This document shows positions 29,634 to 39,020 of a DNA stretch of 64,000 bases, one piece after another. Position numbers and translations under genes: made by a program. The DNA is from Halopseudomonas formosensis (GTDB taxonomy: Bacteria > Pseudomonadota > Gammaproteobacteria > Pseudomonadales > Pseudomonadaceae), in assembly GCF_900115905.1 (NCBI RefSeq), contig NZ_FOYD01000006.1, positions 111,573 to 175,572 of the forward strand, read 5' to 3'. The notes under the pieces were generated by a model. The model did not search any database. It had not been told where the DNA came from and worked only from the letters and a program-made list of their open reading frames with translations. The number at the start of each line of letters is the position of its first letter. The first letter of the stretch is position 1.

Positions 29634-30434
29634 ATGTTGAACCACTGCATTCTTGGCTTTGATTATTCGGACAGCTGGGACAGGACCTGCGAACGCCTTC
29701 CCCCGATAGTGCAATTGCTCGGCGTGAAGCGACTCACGCTCGTGCATGTCGTGGACACTACCCGGCGCATCAACGTCGAGGACAGCGAAGCGGCCGCCGA
29801 CAGCCATCTGGCAAAACTGGCGGGCACGCTGTCGACGGAGCTCGGCATCGCCGTCGATCATGAGGTTCGCCGCGGTTTTGCCGCGACCGAGCTCCACGAA
29901 GTGGCCCGGCGGCACAAGGCTGACGGCCTGATCATGCTGAATCAGAGCCACTCCGCGGGCCGGGCACTGTTCTACGGCAATACCACCCTGAACCTGGCGC
30001 GTCTGACACGCCTGCCGCTGCTGGTGCTGCCCGCTGACGGACCGGCGATCGAGCCGGCCGGCACCCTGTTGCTCGCCACCGACGGCTCGGACCCGGCCCA
30101 GGCGGCGCAGCGCATGTTCGAACACTACCTGGTGGACGGTCGCCATGGACTGGTGCTCTGGGTGGAGACCGAGGAGGCGGACAACAGCGCCCTTGTCCAA
30201 TCGCAGATAGCCGATCTCACCGCCAGGCACGAGCAGGCAGTGGCCCGTCTGGGCAAGGGCTCGGCAGTTCGCGAGATAGTCCGCACCGCAGAGGATGAGC
30301 AGGTGGCACTGGTGATCCTGGGCAAGCGCGGCACCACGCCCATTCAGGATCTGATGATCGGCAGTACCGCCGAAGGGGTAGCCCGGGAAAGCCGCCGCCC
30401 GGTACTGCTGGTGCCCGCCGGCACCGGCCTCTAG
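29634..30434 (+). CDS. Tandem-domain universal stress protein
   Basis: The 266-residue protein contains two UspA-like domains. The first begins HCILGFDYSDSWDR and the second GTLLLATDGSDPAQAA, and the C-terminal GKRGTTPIQDLMIGSTAEGVARESRRPVLLVP carries the G-x2-G-x9-G(S/T) ATP-binding motif. The second domain probably binds ATP and the first seems degenerate. Such proteins help survival under starvation or oxygen limitation. A terminator follows 6 bp after the stop. Confidence 0.88.
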   Translation: MLNHCILGFDYSDSWDRTCERLPPIVQLLGVKRLTLVHVVDTTRRINVEDSEAAADSHLAKLAGTLSTELGIAVDHEVRRGFAATELHEVARRHKADGLIMLNQSHSAGRALFYGNTTLNLARLTRLPLLVLPADGPAIEPAGTLLLATDGSDPAQAAQRMFEHYLVDGRHGLVLWVETEEADNSALVQSQIADLTARHEQAVARLGKGSAVREIVRTAEDEQVALVILGKRGTTPIQDLMIGSTAEGVARESRRPVLLVPAGTGL

Positions 30435-30440
30435 AACGAC

Positions 30441-30468
30441 AACGGCCCCGGGGTTGCCGGGGCCGTTT
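30441..30468. terminator. Bidirectional terminator between the Usp gene and gcdH
   Basis: A stem of 11 pairs (AACGGCCCCGG / CCGGGGCCGTT) around a GGTTG loop is followed by TTTCGG. It lies between converging genes and can end transcription from both sides. Confidence 0.75.
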
Positions 30469-30488
30469 CGGTACTGCTCAGCGACGCC

Positions 30489-31670
30489 TCAGAAGAACGC
30501 CTGCAGACCGGTCTGGGCACGGCCCAGGATCAGTGCGTGAACGTCGTGGGTACCCTCATAGGTATTGACCACTTCCAGGTTGACCACATGACGGATCACG
30601 CCGTACTCGTCGGAGATGCCGTTGCCGCCGAGCATGTCACGGGCAACCCGGGCGATATCGAGCGCCTTGCCGCAGGAGTTGCGCTTCATGATGGAGGTGA
30701 TCTCCACCGCAGCGGTGCCTTCGTCCTTCATCCGGCCCAGGCGCAGGCAGCCCTGCAGGGCCAGGGTGATCTCGGTCTGCATGTCGGCCAGCTTCTTCTG
30801 TACCAGCTGGGTCTGCGCCAGCGGCCGACCGAACTGATGCCGATCCAGGGTGTACTGGCGGGCGGTGTGCCAGCAGAACTCGGCGGCACCCAGGGCACCC
30901 CAGGAAATGCCGTAACGGGCGGAGTTCAGGCAGGTGAAGGGACCGCGCAGACCGGTCACGCCCGGCATCAGGTTCTCCTCTGGCACGAACACATCATCCA
31001 TCACGATCTCGCCGGTGATCGAAGTGCGCAGACCGACCTTGCCCTTGATCGCCGGAGCGCTCAGACCTTCCCAGCCCTTCTCGAGGATGAAGCCGCGGAT
31101 CACATCGTCCTCGGTCTTGGCCCAGACCACGAACACGTCGGCAATCGGACTGTTGGTGATCCACATCTTGGCGCCCTTGAGGCGATAGCCGCCCTCGACC
31201 TTGCGCGCACGGGTGACCATGGAGCCCGGGTCGGAACCGTGGTTGGGCTCGGTCAGGCCGAAGCAGCCGATCCACTCGCCGCTGGCCAGTTTCGGCAGAT
31301 ACTTCTGCTTCTGGGCCTCGGAGCCGAACTCGTTGATCGGCACCATGACCAGCGAGGACTGCACGCTCATCATCGAGCGATAACCGGAATCCACCCGCTC
31401 GACCTCACGGGCAATCAGGCCATAGCAGACATAGTTCAGGCCGCTGCCGCCGTACTCGGTGGGAATGGTTGCACCCAGCAGGCCCAGCTCACCCATCTCA
31501 CGGAAGATGCTGGCATCGGTCTGCTCGTGGCGGAAGGATTCCAGCACGCGCGGCATCAGCTTGTCCTGACAATACTGTGCTGCGGAGTCGCGCACCATGC
31601 GCTCTTCTTCGGTGAGTTGCTGGTCCAGCAGCAGCGGGTCTGCCCAGTTGAAGGATGCCTTGTTAGCCAT
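30489..31670 (-). CDS. gcdH: Glutaryl-CoA dehydrogenase
   Basis: GcdH oxidises and decarboxylates glutaryl-CoA to crotonyl-CoA in lysine and tryptophan catabolism. The 393-residue acyl-CoA dehydrogenase has [35 protein letters not shown] and the catalytic glutamate in [21 protein letters not shown], which is specific to the glutaryl-CoA branch. I start at ATG 31670 (MANKASFNW); the frame is open a further 27 codons. It is divergent from a LysR gene. The CoA-transferase gene gcdG that often follows is not present. Confidence 0.94.
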   Translation of the reverse strand: MANKASFNWADPLLLDQQLTEEERMVRDSAAQYCQDKLMPRVLESFRHEQTDASIFREMGELGLLGATIPTEYGGSGLNYVCYGLIAREVERVDSGYRSMMSVQSSLVMVPINEFGSEAQKQKYLPKLASGEWIGCFGLTEPNHGSDPGSMVTRARKVEGGYRLKGAKMWITNSPIADVFVVWAKTEDDVIRGFILEKGWEGLSAPAIKGKVGLRTSITGEIVMDDVFVPEENLMPGVTGLRGPFTCLNSARYGISWGALGAAEFCWHTARQYTLDRHQFGRPLAQTQLVQKKLADMQTEITLALQGCLRLGRMKDEGTAAVEITSIMKRNSCGKALDIARVARDMLGGNGISDEYGVIRHVVNLEVVNTYEGTHDVHALILGRAQTGLQAFF

Positions 31671-31825
31671 GGGTACTCCGTGAATATCGTGGTGTTGGCG
31701 CGGCACAACGCCGCAGAATGGTTTAAAGCCTAGTCCTGCCAAGGCGCACAAGCAAACGCGTTTTTTTCAGCGACCTGTGCTAGATTGGAACTCCGTAAAC
31801 ACACCCTCACTTCGAGAATCCCACC

Positions 31826-32749
31826 GTGCGCCGCAAGATACCCCCCACCCAGGCCCTGATCTGCTTCGAGTCCGCCGCCCGCCATGAGAGCTTTACCCGG
31901 GCCGCCGAGGAACTGGCCCTGACCCAGAGCGCGGTATGCCGGCAGATCGCCAATCTCGAAGGATTCCTTGACGTCGAGCTGTTCCGCCGTACCCGGCGCG
32001 GAGTACGGCTGACCGAGGCGGGACTGACCTACCATCGTCGCATTGCCAATCGGCTGGATGCCATGGAGCGCGATACCCTGTCATTGATGGGCAACAAGGG
32101 CAGCGCCACCCTGGAGCTGGCCCTGGTACCGACCTTCGGCACCCAATGGCTGCTGCCTCGGCTTGGTCAGTACCTTGTGCAACATCCGCACGTCACGGTC
32201 AACATGACCAACCGCACCCGCCCCTTTCTGTTCGCCGACACCGAGTTCGATGCCGCCATCTACTTCGGCGACGGGGAATGGTCGGGTACCGAAGTGCACT
32301 TTCTGATGAACGAGTCCCCGGTGCCGGTCTGCAGCCCTGCCCTGATGCAGGGGCTGAGCGAGTTGAGCGCCGAGCAGATCAGCCAGTTGCCGCTGCTGCA
32401 GCAGTCCACCAGGCCCTACGCCTGGCGCCAGTGGTTCGAGTCCTGCGACATGCGCATCGAGCATGATCTGAACGGCACGCGCCTGGAGCTGTTCTCCATG
32501 CTGGCCCAGGCGGCCATGCATGGCATGGGCGTGGCGCTGATACCGCCTTTCCTGATCCGCAGCGAGCTGCAGAGCGGCCGACTGGTGATCGCCAACAATC
32601 ACAGCGTCGACAGCCGCAACGCCTATTATCTGGTCATTCCCGAGCGCAAGGCCGAGTCGGCGACCCTGCAGGGGTTCCGTGACTGGGTGATTGCCGAGGC
32701 GCAGCAGTATCGCGCAGGCCCCGCCGCAGCAATGCACCAGCAGGCGTAG
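31826..32749 (+). CDS. gcdR: LysR-type regulator, probable activator of gcdH
   Basis: The 307-residue protein has the N-terminal LysR helix-turn-helix (ALICFESAARHESFTRAAEELALTQSAVCRQIANLEGFLDVELFRR) and a C-terminal effector domain. Its divergent position next to gcdH matches GcdR of Pseudomonas putida, which responds to glutarate and activates gcdH. It starts with GTG. The 155-bp divergent gap holds an AAACGCGTTT palindrome near 31755 and a TGCTAGATT extended -10-like sequence near 31778-31786, which would suit gcdR. Confidence 0.85.
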   Translation: MRRKIPPTQALICFESAARHESFTRAAEELALTQSAVCRQIANLEGFLDVELFRRTRRGVRLTEAGLTYHRRIANRLDAMERDTLSLMGNKGSATLELALVPTFGTQWLLPRLGQYLVQHPHVTVNMTNRTRPFLFADTEFDAAIYFGDGEWSGTEVHFLMNESPVPVCSPALMQGLSELSAEQISQLPLLQQSTRPYAWRQWFESCDMRIEHDLNGTRLELFSMLAQAAMHGMGVALIPPFLIRSELQSGRLVIANNHSVDSRNAYYLVIPERKAESATLQGFRDWVIAEAQQYRAGPAAAMHQQA

Positions 32750-32758
32750 TACCCAATT

Positions 32759-32980
32759 TATTCGCACCCGGGGCGGGTGCTCCTACAAGGACAGAGCTAA
32801 CGAGGATATCGGGACCTGCTGTAGGAGCACCGCCTCGGTGTGAACCGCCACATCCATTCGCACCCGGGGCGGGTGCTCCTGCAAGGACAGAGCTAACGAG
32901 GATATCGGGATCTGCTGTAGGAGCACCGCCTCGGTGCGAAAACCGCCAGCCCCATTCGCACCCGGGCCGGGCGGCCTGCG
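32759..32980. repeat. Tandem REP array (96-bp unit, two full copies and a partial third)
   Basis: The gap after gcdR is filled by a 96-bp unit repeated at 32761 and 32857, with a partial third start at 32955. Each unit contains the inverted pair ttcgcacccgggg...gggtgctcct and gtaggagcaccgcctcggtg, the classic Pseudomonas REP (extragenic palindrome) sequence, in two facing orientations. Copies differ at only a few positions. No gene is seen in this gap. Confidence 0.88.
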
Positions 32981-32987
32981 ACCTGCC

Positions 32988-33752
32988 TCAGCCCATTCGA
33001 AAGTACACGCAGATCCGCTGCCCGTTGACCTCGTGCACGCGGATATCCATCTCGTAGAGATCGCGCAGCACCTCGTCACGGATGATCTGCTCCGGGGCTC
33101 CCTGATACACGGGCCGGCCCCGGCGCATGGCAATGATGTGATCGGAGTAGCAGGAGGCGAAGTTGATGTCGTGCAGAACCACCACCACGGTCTTGCCCTT
33201 CTCGTCCGCCGCCCGGCGCAGCAGCTGCATCATGTCCACGGCAAAGCGCATGTCGATGTTGTTCAGCGGTTCGTCGAGCAGCACGTAGTCGGTGTCCTGG
33301 CACATGACCATGGCCACATAGGCACGCTGGCGCTGGCCGCCGGACAGTTCATCAATCGGCCTGTCGCGGTATTCGTGCAGCTGCAGATACTCCATGGCCT
33401 CATCCACATGGCGCAGGTCCTCGGCGGTGAGGCGGCCGCCCGAGTGCGGAAAGCGACCGAAGGCCACCAGATCCCGCACGCTCAGGCGCAGGCTGGTCTG
33501 ATTGTCCTGGCGCAGGATCGACAAGCGCCGGGCCAGCACATTGCCCGGTGTACGGGTAACGTCCATGCCATCCACCACTACCGAACCGGCGTTCATGGGT
33601 GTCAGGCGGCTGATCATCGACAGCAGCGTCGACTTGCCCGCCCCGTTCGGACCTATGATGGAGGTGAAACCGCCCTTGGGAATGCTCAGGCTGACATCAT
33701 CCACCACCAGGGTATCGCCGTAGCGCTTGGATACGCCCCGGGTTTCAATCAT
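32988..33752 (-). CDS. Siderophore/iron ABC transporter ATPase
   Basis: The 254-residue ATPase shows Walker A GPNGAGKS, signature LSGGQRQRAYVAMVM, Walker B YVLLDEPLNNIDM and the switch HDINFASCYSDHIIAM. The latter sequences are typical of the Fe-siderophore branch (CeuD/FatE/VctC-like). I choose ATG 33752, which overlaps the permease stop by 4 bp. It is the last gene of a binding protein-permease-permease-ATPase operon preceded by a Fur-box-like site. Confidence 0.92.
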   Translation of the reverse strand: MIETRGVSKRYGDTLVVDDVSLSIPKGGFTSIIGPNGAGKSTLLSMISRLTPMNAGSVVVDGMDVTRTPGNVLARRLSILRQDNQTSLRLSVRDLVAFGRFPHSGGRLTAEDLRHVDEAMEYLQLHEYRDRPIDELSGGQRQRAYVAMVMCQDTDYVLLDEPLNNIDMRFAVDMMQLLRRAADEKGKTVVVVLHDINFASCYSDHIIAMRRGRPVYQGAPEQIIRDEVLRDLYEMDIRVHEVNGQRICVYFRMG

Positions 33753-34714
33753 TGTCTGACTCCACGCAACAACAGCGCTATGAATAACAGGCCGCCGGCC
33801 AACTCGATGACCAGTGCCAGCGGCAGGGTTGAGGCCAGCAACTGCTCCAGCAGTACCTGACCACCGACCAGGCAGATGATGCCCGCCAGCACGCTGGCCG
33901 GGAGCGTCCACCGATGGCGCTGGGTGCCGGTGATCCAGTAGGCCAGGTTGGCAATCAGCAGGCCGAAGAACAGGGTCGGGCCGACCAGTACCGTAGCCAC
34001 CGACACCATGATGGCGACCACTGCCATGATGCCCAGCACCACACGGCCATGGGCCACGCCCAGATTCACCGCAATATCCCGGCCCAGCGACAGCACATCC
34101 AGATAGCGCCGCCAGCGCAGCAGCAACAGCCCGCCAAGGGTCAGGGCCACGGCGCTGACCGCCAGCAGTTCGGTATTGACCCGGCTGAAACTGGCCTGGC
34201 GCACACCGCTGCTGATACCGAACTCGCTCGGGTCCAGCACCCGGGCACCCAGCTCCGACAATTCGCGGAACAGCATGCCGGCCAGCATGCCCAGCAGGAT
34301 CATCAGGTGCAGGCTGCGCACTGAACCGGAAAACAGCAGGCGAAACAGCAACAACGCCAGCCCCACCATGAGCAGCATCTGCAGCCCGACCCGCAGCGAG
34401 CTCGGCCAACCGGCCAGCTCCGCCCCACCGAAGATCAGCAGCACCAGGGTGTTGACCAGTACAAAGAGCACATCAAAGCCCATCAGGGCCGGCGTCAGCA
34501 GCCGGCTGTGGGTGATGGTCTGGAACAGCACGGTGGACAGGCCGATGGCGCTGGCTGCCAGCAGCAACGCCAGCAGGCGGCTGCCCCTGTGCTGCAGGAT
34601 GAAGGCCCAGTCGGTCTGGACGTTGATGGTCATGAAGCCAAGCACGCAGAGCACCGCCGCTATCGCCAGCAGCAGTACCCGCACGGCGGGTTGTCGCCAC
34701 AGGGTCAGGACCAT
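33749..34714 (-). CDS. Siderophore ABC transporter permease (second)
   Basis: The 321-residue FecCD-family permease contains about nine hydrophobic helices and the conserved stretches GSRLLALLLAASAIGLSTVLFQTITHSRLLTPALMGFD and VGPTLFFGLLIANLAYW, which lie near the substrate path and the ATPase-coupling loop. It overlaps both neighbours (10 bp with the first permease, 4 bp with the ATPase), so subunits are coordinately made. The transported ferric siderophore is unknown; CeuC/FatC-type catechol systems are the closest in layout. Confidence 0.92.
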   Translation of the reverse strand: MVLTLWRQPAVRVLLLAIAAVLCVLGFMTINVQTDWAFILQHRGSRLLALLLAASAIGLSTVLFQTITHSRLLTPALMGFDVLFVLVNTLVLLIFGGAELAGWPSSLRVGLQMLLMVGLALLLFRLLFSGSVRSLHLMILLGMLAGMLFRELSELGARVLDPSEFGISSGVRQASFSRVNTELLAVSAVALTLGGLLLLRWRRYLDVLSLGRDIAVNLGVAHGRVVLGIMAVVAIMVSVATVLVGPTLFFGLLIANLAYWITGTQRHRWTLPASVLAGIICLVGGQVLLEQLLASTLPLALVIELAGGLLFIALLLRGVRQ

Positions 34715-35715
34715 TGCTTCCTCCCGTGCAGCAGGACCGCGAGAAATACCACGCAGCCGGCAATCGACAGCAGGTTGGATGAGGGCACCTCATAGGGATG
34801 GATCAGCAGCCGCCCGAGCAGATCGGCCGCCAGCAGAATGGCCGCCCCCAGCAGCGCAATCATGGGCACCGCCCGCCGCAGGTTGTCGCCGGTCAGCACC
34901 CGCACCACATTGGGTGCCACCAGTCCGATGAAGGGGATCACCCCGGCGGTGACCACCACGCTGCCGACGATCATGGCCACCAGCGCCACGCCGATGGCCA
35001 TCAGCAACCCATAGTTGACGCCGATATTCACCGCAAAATCCCGCCCCATGCCGATCACGGTAAAGCGGTCGGCCAGCAGCATGGCAGCCAGCGTCAGCCC
35101 CGCCGCCACCCACAGCAGCTCGTAACGACCGCGCAACACCGCGGAGAAATCGCCGCTGTTCCAGGCACGCAGCGACTGGGACAGATCGAAATGATGGGCG
35201 ATCAGGCCACTGCCGGCATGCACCACTCCGGCGATGATCAATCCAACCAGCGGCACTATCAGCGCCGAGCGCAGGGGGATGCGCTGCAGTACACCGAGAA
35301 ACAGCAGAATGCCGCCGGCGGCGAAACCACTGACCAGCAGAAAGCGCGCCCACAAAGGCAGGCCGTCCGGCAGCGCAATGGCCAGCACCAGCATGCCCAG
35401 CGCCGCAGCCGCCATGGGGCCCGTGGTGGAGGTATCCACCAGCCGGTTGCGCGCCATCATCTGCAATATGGCGCCGGCCACCGCCAGCGCCGCGCCGGCC
35501 AGAATCAGTGCCAGGGTTCGTGGCAGCCGACTGGCGAAGAGGATCTTCGAGACCCGGTCATCCGGGTCGGCGGTCAATACATTGAGCAGGTTCAGCCGGC
35601 TGGCGCCGACGTTCAGGCTGCACACCGCCAGAACCAGCACCAGGACCAACAACAGCAACAGCCAGAGGGCGCCAGCGCGAGACGCCCTCGGAGGAGAAAA
35701 ACGGGAATCAGTCAT
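34705..35715 (-). CDS. Siderophore ABC transporter permease (first)
   Basis: This 336-residue FecCD-family permease has the typical ASRLPRTLALILAGAALAVAGAILQMMARNRLVDTSTTG and VVTAGVIPFIGLVAPNVVRVLTG motifs. It forms the membrane channel with the following permease. I choose ATG 35715 (MTDSRFSPP); a start 15 bp upstream is possible. It lies 78 bp downstream of the binding-protein gene and overlaps the second permease by 10 bp. Confidence 0.92.
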   Translation of the reverse strand: MTDSRFSPPRASRAGALWLLLLLVLVLVLAVCSLNVGASRLNLLNVLTADPDDRVSKILFASRLPRTLALILAGAALAVAGAILQMMARNRLVDTSTTGPMAAAALGMLVLAIALPDGLPLWARFLLVSGFAAGGILLFLGVLQRIPLRSALIVPLVGLIIAGVVHAGSGLIAHHFDLSQSLRAWNSGDFSAVLRGRYELLWVAAGLTLAAMLLADRFTVIGMGRDFAVNIGVNYGLLMAIGVALVAMIVGSVVVTAGVIPFIGLVAPNVVRVLTGDNLRRAVPMIALLGAAILLAADLLGRLLIHPYEVPSSNLLSIAGCVVFLAVLLHGRKQWS

Positions 35716-35793
35716 GCACTCTACCTGCAACAGGAAACCCCATTCCCGACCGGAGCAGGAATGGGGTTTCGCCAGCGTCCTTTGCGGGGTCGA

Positions 35794-36729
35794 TTATCGC
35801 GCAGCGGCGGCGGAGAACACCTTGATGAGCTCGTCCACACTGGCCTGCATCACCCCGATGCCGCTGTTGTCCAGCAGGTACCAGCTGGCCGGGTCGAGGT
35901 ACACGATCTGACCCTTGCTGCCGGCACTGGTCGCCTTAACCAGTTCGTTGTCCATCAGCTCGGCGGCTGCGGTGCCTTCCCGGCCGATGGCCGCATCCCG
36001 ATCCATGACGAACAGCCAGTCCGGATCGGCCTCCAGCAGAAACTCGAAGGATACCGCCTGACCATGGCGGCCGGCCTTGAGCTCGGCAACCGCCTGTTCG
36101 ACACCGAAGACATCATGAATGAGGCCGAACCGGGTGCCCTTGCCAAAGGCGGCCATCTTGCCACCGGTGGTGAGAATCAGCAGGCCATCGCCCTGTTTGG
36201 CTGTGAGCGCACGCAGCTCGTCCACCGATGCCTTGAGCTGAGCGACCAGCTCAGCCGCCCGCTCCTGCTTGCCGAAGATCTCGCCCAGCAGCAGGGTATT
36301 GCGTTCCACGCTGCCCAGCAGGTCGTTGGGATCGGGGGTCAGGTCGATGGTGGTGCCGAAGGCCGAGACTTCCTCGTACTTGCCCTGGGCGCGACGGCCG
36401 AGAATGATCAGATCAGGCTGGGCAGTGCGCAGCACTTCCAGATCAGGCTCGAACAGGCTGCCGGCTCGGATAAACTCGCCCTCCCGGTATTGCCTGAGCA
36501 CTTCCGGCGGATTGCCGGATGGAATACCGGCCACAGTCACCCCCAGCTGTGCCAGCGTATCCAGCGTCGACCAGTCCAGTACTACCGCCTTCTGCGGCTG
36601 CACCGGCACCTCGGTCTGGCCGCTGGAGTGACTGATGGTGACGGACTCGGCCTGCACCTGCGCGGCGCCGAACAGCATGGAAACACAGATACCCGATACC
36701 GCGGCAAAACGGGAAACAGCTGGCAGCAT
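35794..36729 (-). CDS. Periplasmic siderophore-binding protein (FatB/CeuE-like)
   Basis: The 311-residue protein has a signal peptide (FAAVSGICVSMLFGAAQVQA) and the TroA/FepB-type fold: VVLDWSTLDTLAQLGVTVAGIP, DLEVLRTAQPDLIILGRRAQ and a conserved C-terminal lobe. It should bind ferric siderophore in the periplasm and deliver it to the permease pair. I choose ATG 36729; GTG 36735 is the alternative. A Fur-box-like sequence lies just upstream, so iron repression of the whole operon is expected. No outer-membrane receptor gene is nearby. Confidence 0.92.
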   Translation of the reverse strand: MLPAVSRFAAVSGICVSMLFGAAQVQAESVTISHSSGQTEVPVQPQKAVVLDWSTLDTLAQLGVTVAGIPSGNPPEVLRQYREGEFIRAGSLFEPDLEVLRTAQPDLIILGRRAQGKYEEVSAFGTTIDLTPDPNDLLGSVERNTLLLGEIFGKQERAAELVAQLKASVDELRALTAKQGDGLLILTTGGKMAAFGKGTRFGLIHDVFGVEQAVAELKAGRHGQAVSFEFLLEADPDWLFVMDRDAAIGREGTAAAELMDNELVKATSAGSKGQIVYLDPASWYLLDNSGIGVMQASVDELIKVFSAAAAR

Positions 36730-36752
36730 GATCACCCCTGCTAAGCAATAGT

Positions 36753-36771
36753 GAGAATAGTTATTGTTTGC
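36753..36771 (-). promoter_or_regulatory. Fur-box-like operator of the siderophore importer
   Basis: On the minus strand the 19-mer GCAAACAATAACTATTCTC matches 12 of 19 positions of the classical Fur box, 24 bp upstream of the binding-protein start, in an AT-rich promoter region. It fits iron-responsive repression. Confidence 0.65.
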
Positions 36772-36832
36772 AATGCTACCAGAGACCGCTCCGCTGGTGC
36801 AATCGGAGAAGCGGGAATTCCTGCATAAAAAA

Positions 36833-36850
36833 GGCGAGCCGAAGCTCGCC
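36833..36850 (-). terminator. Rho-independent terminator of yceI (with cybB)
   Basis: The stem GGCGAGC/GCTCGCC around a four-base loop is followed, in the minus direction, by a run of six T's (A's at 36827-36832). It lies 20 bp downstream of the yceI stop. Confidence 0.88.
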
Positions 36851-36870
36851 CCTGGTTACTGCCGCAGAGG

Positions 36871-37446
36871 TTACTTGCGCACACCCTCGATGGTCAGATC
36901 CAGATCAACCACCGCAGAGGCCGGACCAAGGTCCATCGATACGTTGTAGTCAGCCAGCTTGATGCTGGTAGTACCGACAAAGCCGGCGCGGTAGCCGCCC
37001 CAGGGATCCTCGCCTTCACCAATGAACTGCGCGTCGATCACCACCGGCTTGGTCACACCGTTGAAGGTGAAGTCGCCGGTGACCCTGGCGGTATTCTCGC
37101 CAGTCACTTCCACACCGGTGGAGACAAAGGTGGCCTGCGGATGCTTGTCCACATTGAGGAAGTCCGGGCTGCGCAGGTGCTTGTCACGCTCGGCGTGGTT
37201 GGAGTCCACGCTGGCGGTGTTGATGGTCACTTCGACCTTGCTCTCTTCGGGCTTGGCGGCGTCCCAGCTGAAGGTGCCGTCAAAGTCATTGAAGCGCCCA
37301 TGCAGAACGCTGAAGCCCATGTGGCCGGTCTTGAAGTTGATGAAGGCGTGCTGGCCTTCCTTGTCGATCACATAATCGGCGGCCAGCAGCGAACCGGATA
37401 CTGCCATCAGACTACCCAGTGCAATGCCGGCAACAATCTTCTTCAT
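36871..37446 (-). CDS. YceI-family periplasmic lipid-binding protein
   Basis: The 191-residue protein has a signal peptide (cleavage after SLLA) and the YceI beta-barrel pattern: [53 protein letters not shown] and [14 protein letters not shown]. Family members bind long isoprenoid lipids such as polyprenyl chains or ubiquinone. It lies 4 bp downstream of a cytochrome b561 gene, the usual pairing; together they are thought to serve quinone-linked redox or stress functions. A terminator follows. Confidence 0.93.
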   Translation of the reverse strand: MKKIVAGIALGSLMAVSGSLLAADYVIDKEGQHAFINFKTGHMGFSVLHGRFNDFDGTFSWDAAKPEESKVEVTINTASVDSNHAERDKHLRSPDFLNVDKHPQATFVSTGVEVTGENTARVTGDFTFNGVTKPVVIDAQFIGEGEDPWGGYRAGFVGTTSIKLADYNVSMDLGPASAVVDLDLTIEGVRK

Positions 37447-37450
37447 ACAG

Positions 37451-38026
37451 TTACTCCTGTCTATCAGTCAGATGACGAGGGCGCAGGCCGAGCATCCGGC
37501 GCAGCGTGTCGTCACGGTCAAGAAAGTGGTGCTTCAGGGCGCCCAGGGCATGTAACCCTGCCAGCGCCAGTACTGCCATTGCCATCCAGTAATGTATCTG
37601 CCCGGCCCGATCAGCCTGGCTCGGCAACCCGGTCAGGGTCGCCGGCACCTCGAACCAGCCGAAGAAGCTGATGCCCTGCCCCTTGGCGGTGGAAATCAGA
37701 TAGCCGCTGATGAGGATCACGAACAGCATCAGGTATAGCAGAGCATGCACCAGCGCAGCGCTGATCCTCTCCCAGCGCCTGTGATTGGGCAGATGGGCAG
37801 GACGCGGCGTGAACAAGCGCCAGAGAATCCGCAGCACCAGTACCGCAAACAGCGCCAGGCCGATACTCTTGTGCCAGAAAGGCGCACTGCGGTAATAGGG
37901 GCTGTAGTAACTCAGATCGACCATCCACAAACCCAGGATGGCCAGACCTATAACCGTCACGGCAACCACCCAGTGCAGAACTATGGCCACCAGACCATAA
38001 CGGGTTGCGGTGTTCTTCCAGTGCAT
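37451..38026 (-). CDS. Cytochrome b561 (CybB family)
   Basis: The 191-residue membrane protein has four hydrophobic helices with conserved histidines ([36 protein letters not shown]) that ligate two b-haems. The CybB family oxidises ubiquinol, in E. coli as a superoxide:quinone oxidoreductase. The adjacent yceI, 4 bp downstream, suggests a shared lipid/quinone role. The 187-bp region upstream separates it from trpC. Confidence 0.92.
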   Translation of the reverse strand: MHWKNTATRYGLVAIVLHWVVAVTVIGLAILGLWMVDLSYYSPYYRSAPFWHKSIGLALFAVLVLRILWRLFTPRPAHLPNHRRWERISAALVHALLYLMLFVILISGYLISTAKGQGISFFGWFEVPATLTGLPSQADRAGQIHYWMAMAVLALAGLHALGALKHHFLDRDDTLRRMLGLRPRHLTDRQE

Positions 38027-38151
38027 GGCGGATGCTCCCTGTAACCTTTGCCAAGATCATACATCGCCTGGGCGATAGAAAAAGCGCAAATACTGGCTTC
38101 AACCGATCTGATAATTCGATATGACCACGGTCGCAAATGGGACAGCGATCC

Positions 38152-38174
38152 GTGCAGTGGACTTGCCACTGCAC
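38152..38174. terminator. Hairpin after trpC
   Basis: GTGCAGTGG and CCACTGCAC form a perfect 9-bp stem around a five-base loop, 40 bp downstream of the trpC stop (minus direction). No U-run follows, so its role as a terminator is uncertain. The rest of the 187-bp trpC-cybB gap should carry the cybB promoter. Confidence 0.45.
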
Positions 38175-38213
38175 CGATCATGTCATGAGACTAGCTGAAA
38201 GAAAGGAGTGTGC

Positions 38214-39020
38214 TCAGCCGGGGAAGAACAGGCGCTTGAGCTCGGTGCCAGGATCCTCGGCGCGCATGAAAGCCTCGCCAACGAGGAAGCTGTAGACGCC
38301 GTTGTCCAGCATCAGCTCCACATCGGCCCGGGAGAGGATGCCGCTTTCGGTGACCGCCAGCCGGTCGGCCGGAATCCTTGGCAGCAGCTCCAGCGTGGTA
38401 TCGAGTGACACGCTGAAGTCATGCAGGTTGCGGTTGTTGACCCCCACCAGCGGGGTGTCCAGTGCCAGCGCGCGCTCCAACTCCGGGGCGTCGTGCACTT
38501 CTACCAGCACATCCATGCCCAGCTCCACCGCCGCCGCATTCAGTTCGGCCATCTGGGCATCCTCCAGCGAGGCTACGATCAGCAGAATGCAATCGGCGCC
38601 CATGGCCCGGGCTTCCACCACCTGGTAGGGATCGACCAGAAAGTCCTTGCGGATGACCGGCAGCGCACAGGCCGCACGGGCCTGCTGGAGGTACTCCGGG
38701 CTGCCCTGAAAGAAGTCGATATCGGTCAGCACCGACAGGCAGGCAGCACCGCCCTGCTCATAGCTGACCGCGATCTGCGCCGGGTTGAAGTCCTCGCGGA
38801 TCACGCCCTTGCTGGGCGAGGCCTTCTTGATCTCGGCGATCACCGCTGGCTGACGCGCCTGCGCCTGCGCCTGCGCCCGCAGTGCCCGGGCAAAGCCCCG
38901 CGGCGCATCGGCTGATGCGGCCTGACGCTGAAGGTCATCCAGGGACACCCTGGCGCGGTTTTCCCGCACTTCCTCATATTTACGGGCAACGATGTTTTCC
39001 AGAATGGTAGGCAGGCTCAT
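38214..39020 (-). CDS. trpC: Indole-3-glycerol phosphate synthase
   Basis: TrpC closes the indole ring, converting carboxyphenylamino-deoxyribulose phosphate to indoleglycerol phosphate. The 268-residue product has the start [20 protein letters not shown] and the barrel motifs [70 protein letters not shown] and TESGI. It is monofunctional, without a TrpF domain. It overlaps trpD by 4 bp. Confidence 0.98.
   Translation of the reverse strand: MSLPTILENIVARKYEEVRENRARVSLDDLQRQAASADAPRGFARALRAQAQAQARQPAVIAEIKKASPSKGVIREDFNPAQIAVSYEQGGAACLSVLTDIDFFQGSPEYLQQARAACALPVIRKDFLVDPYQVVEARAMGADCILLIVASLEDAQMAELNAAAVELGMDVLVEVHDAPELERALALDTPLVGVNNRNLHDFSVSLDTTLELLPRIPADRLAVTESGILSRADVELMLDNGVYSFLVGEAFMRAEDPGTELKRLFFPG

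Noticed and set aside
32783..33133. A 116-codon minus-strand frame containing internal repeats (EAVLLQQ...ISSLALSL twice)
   Set aside because: The repeated peptide is just translation of the tandem REP units, and the frame overlaps the transporter ATPase.
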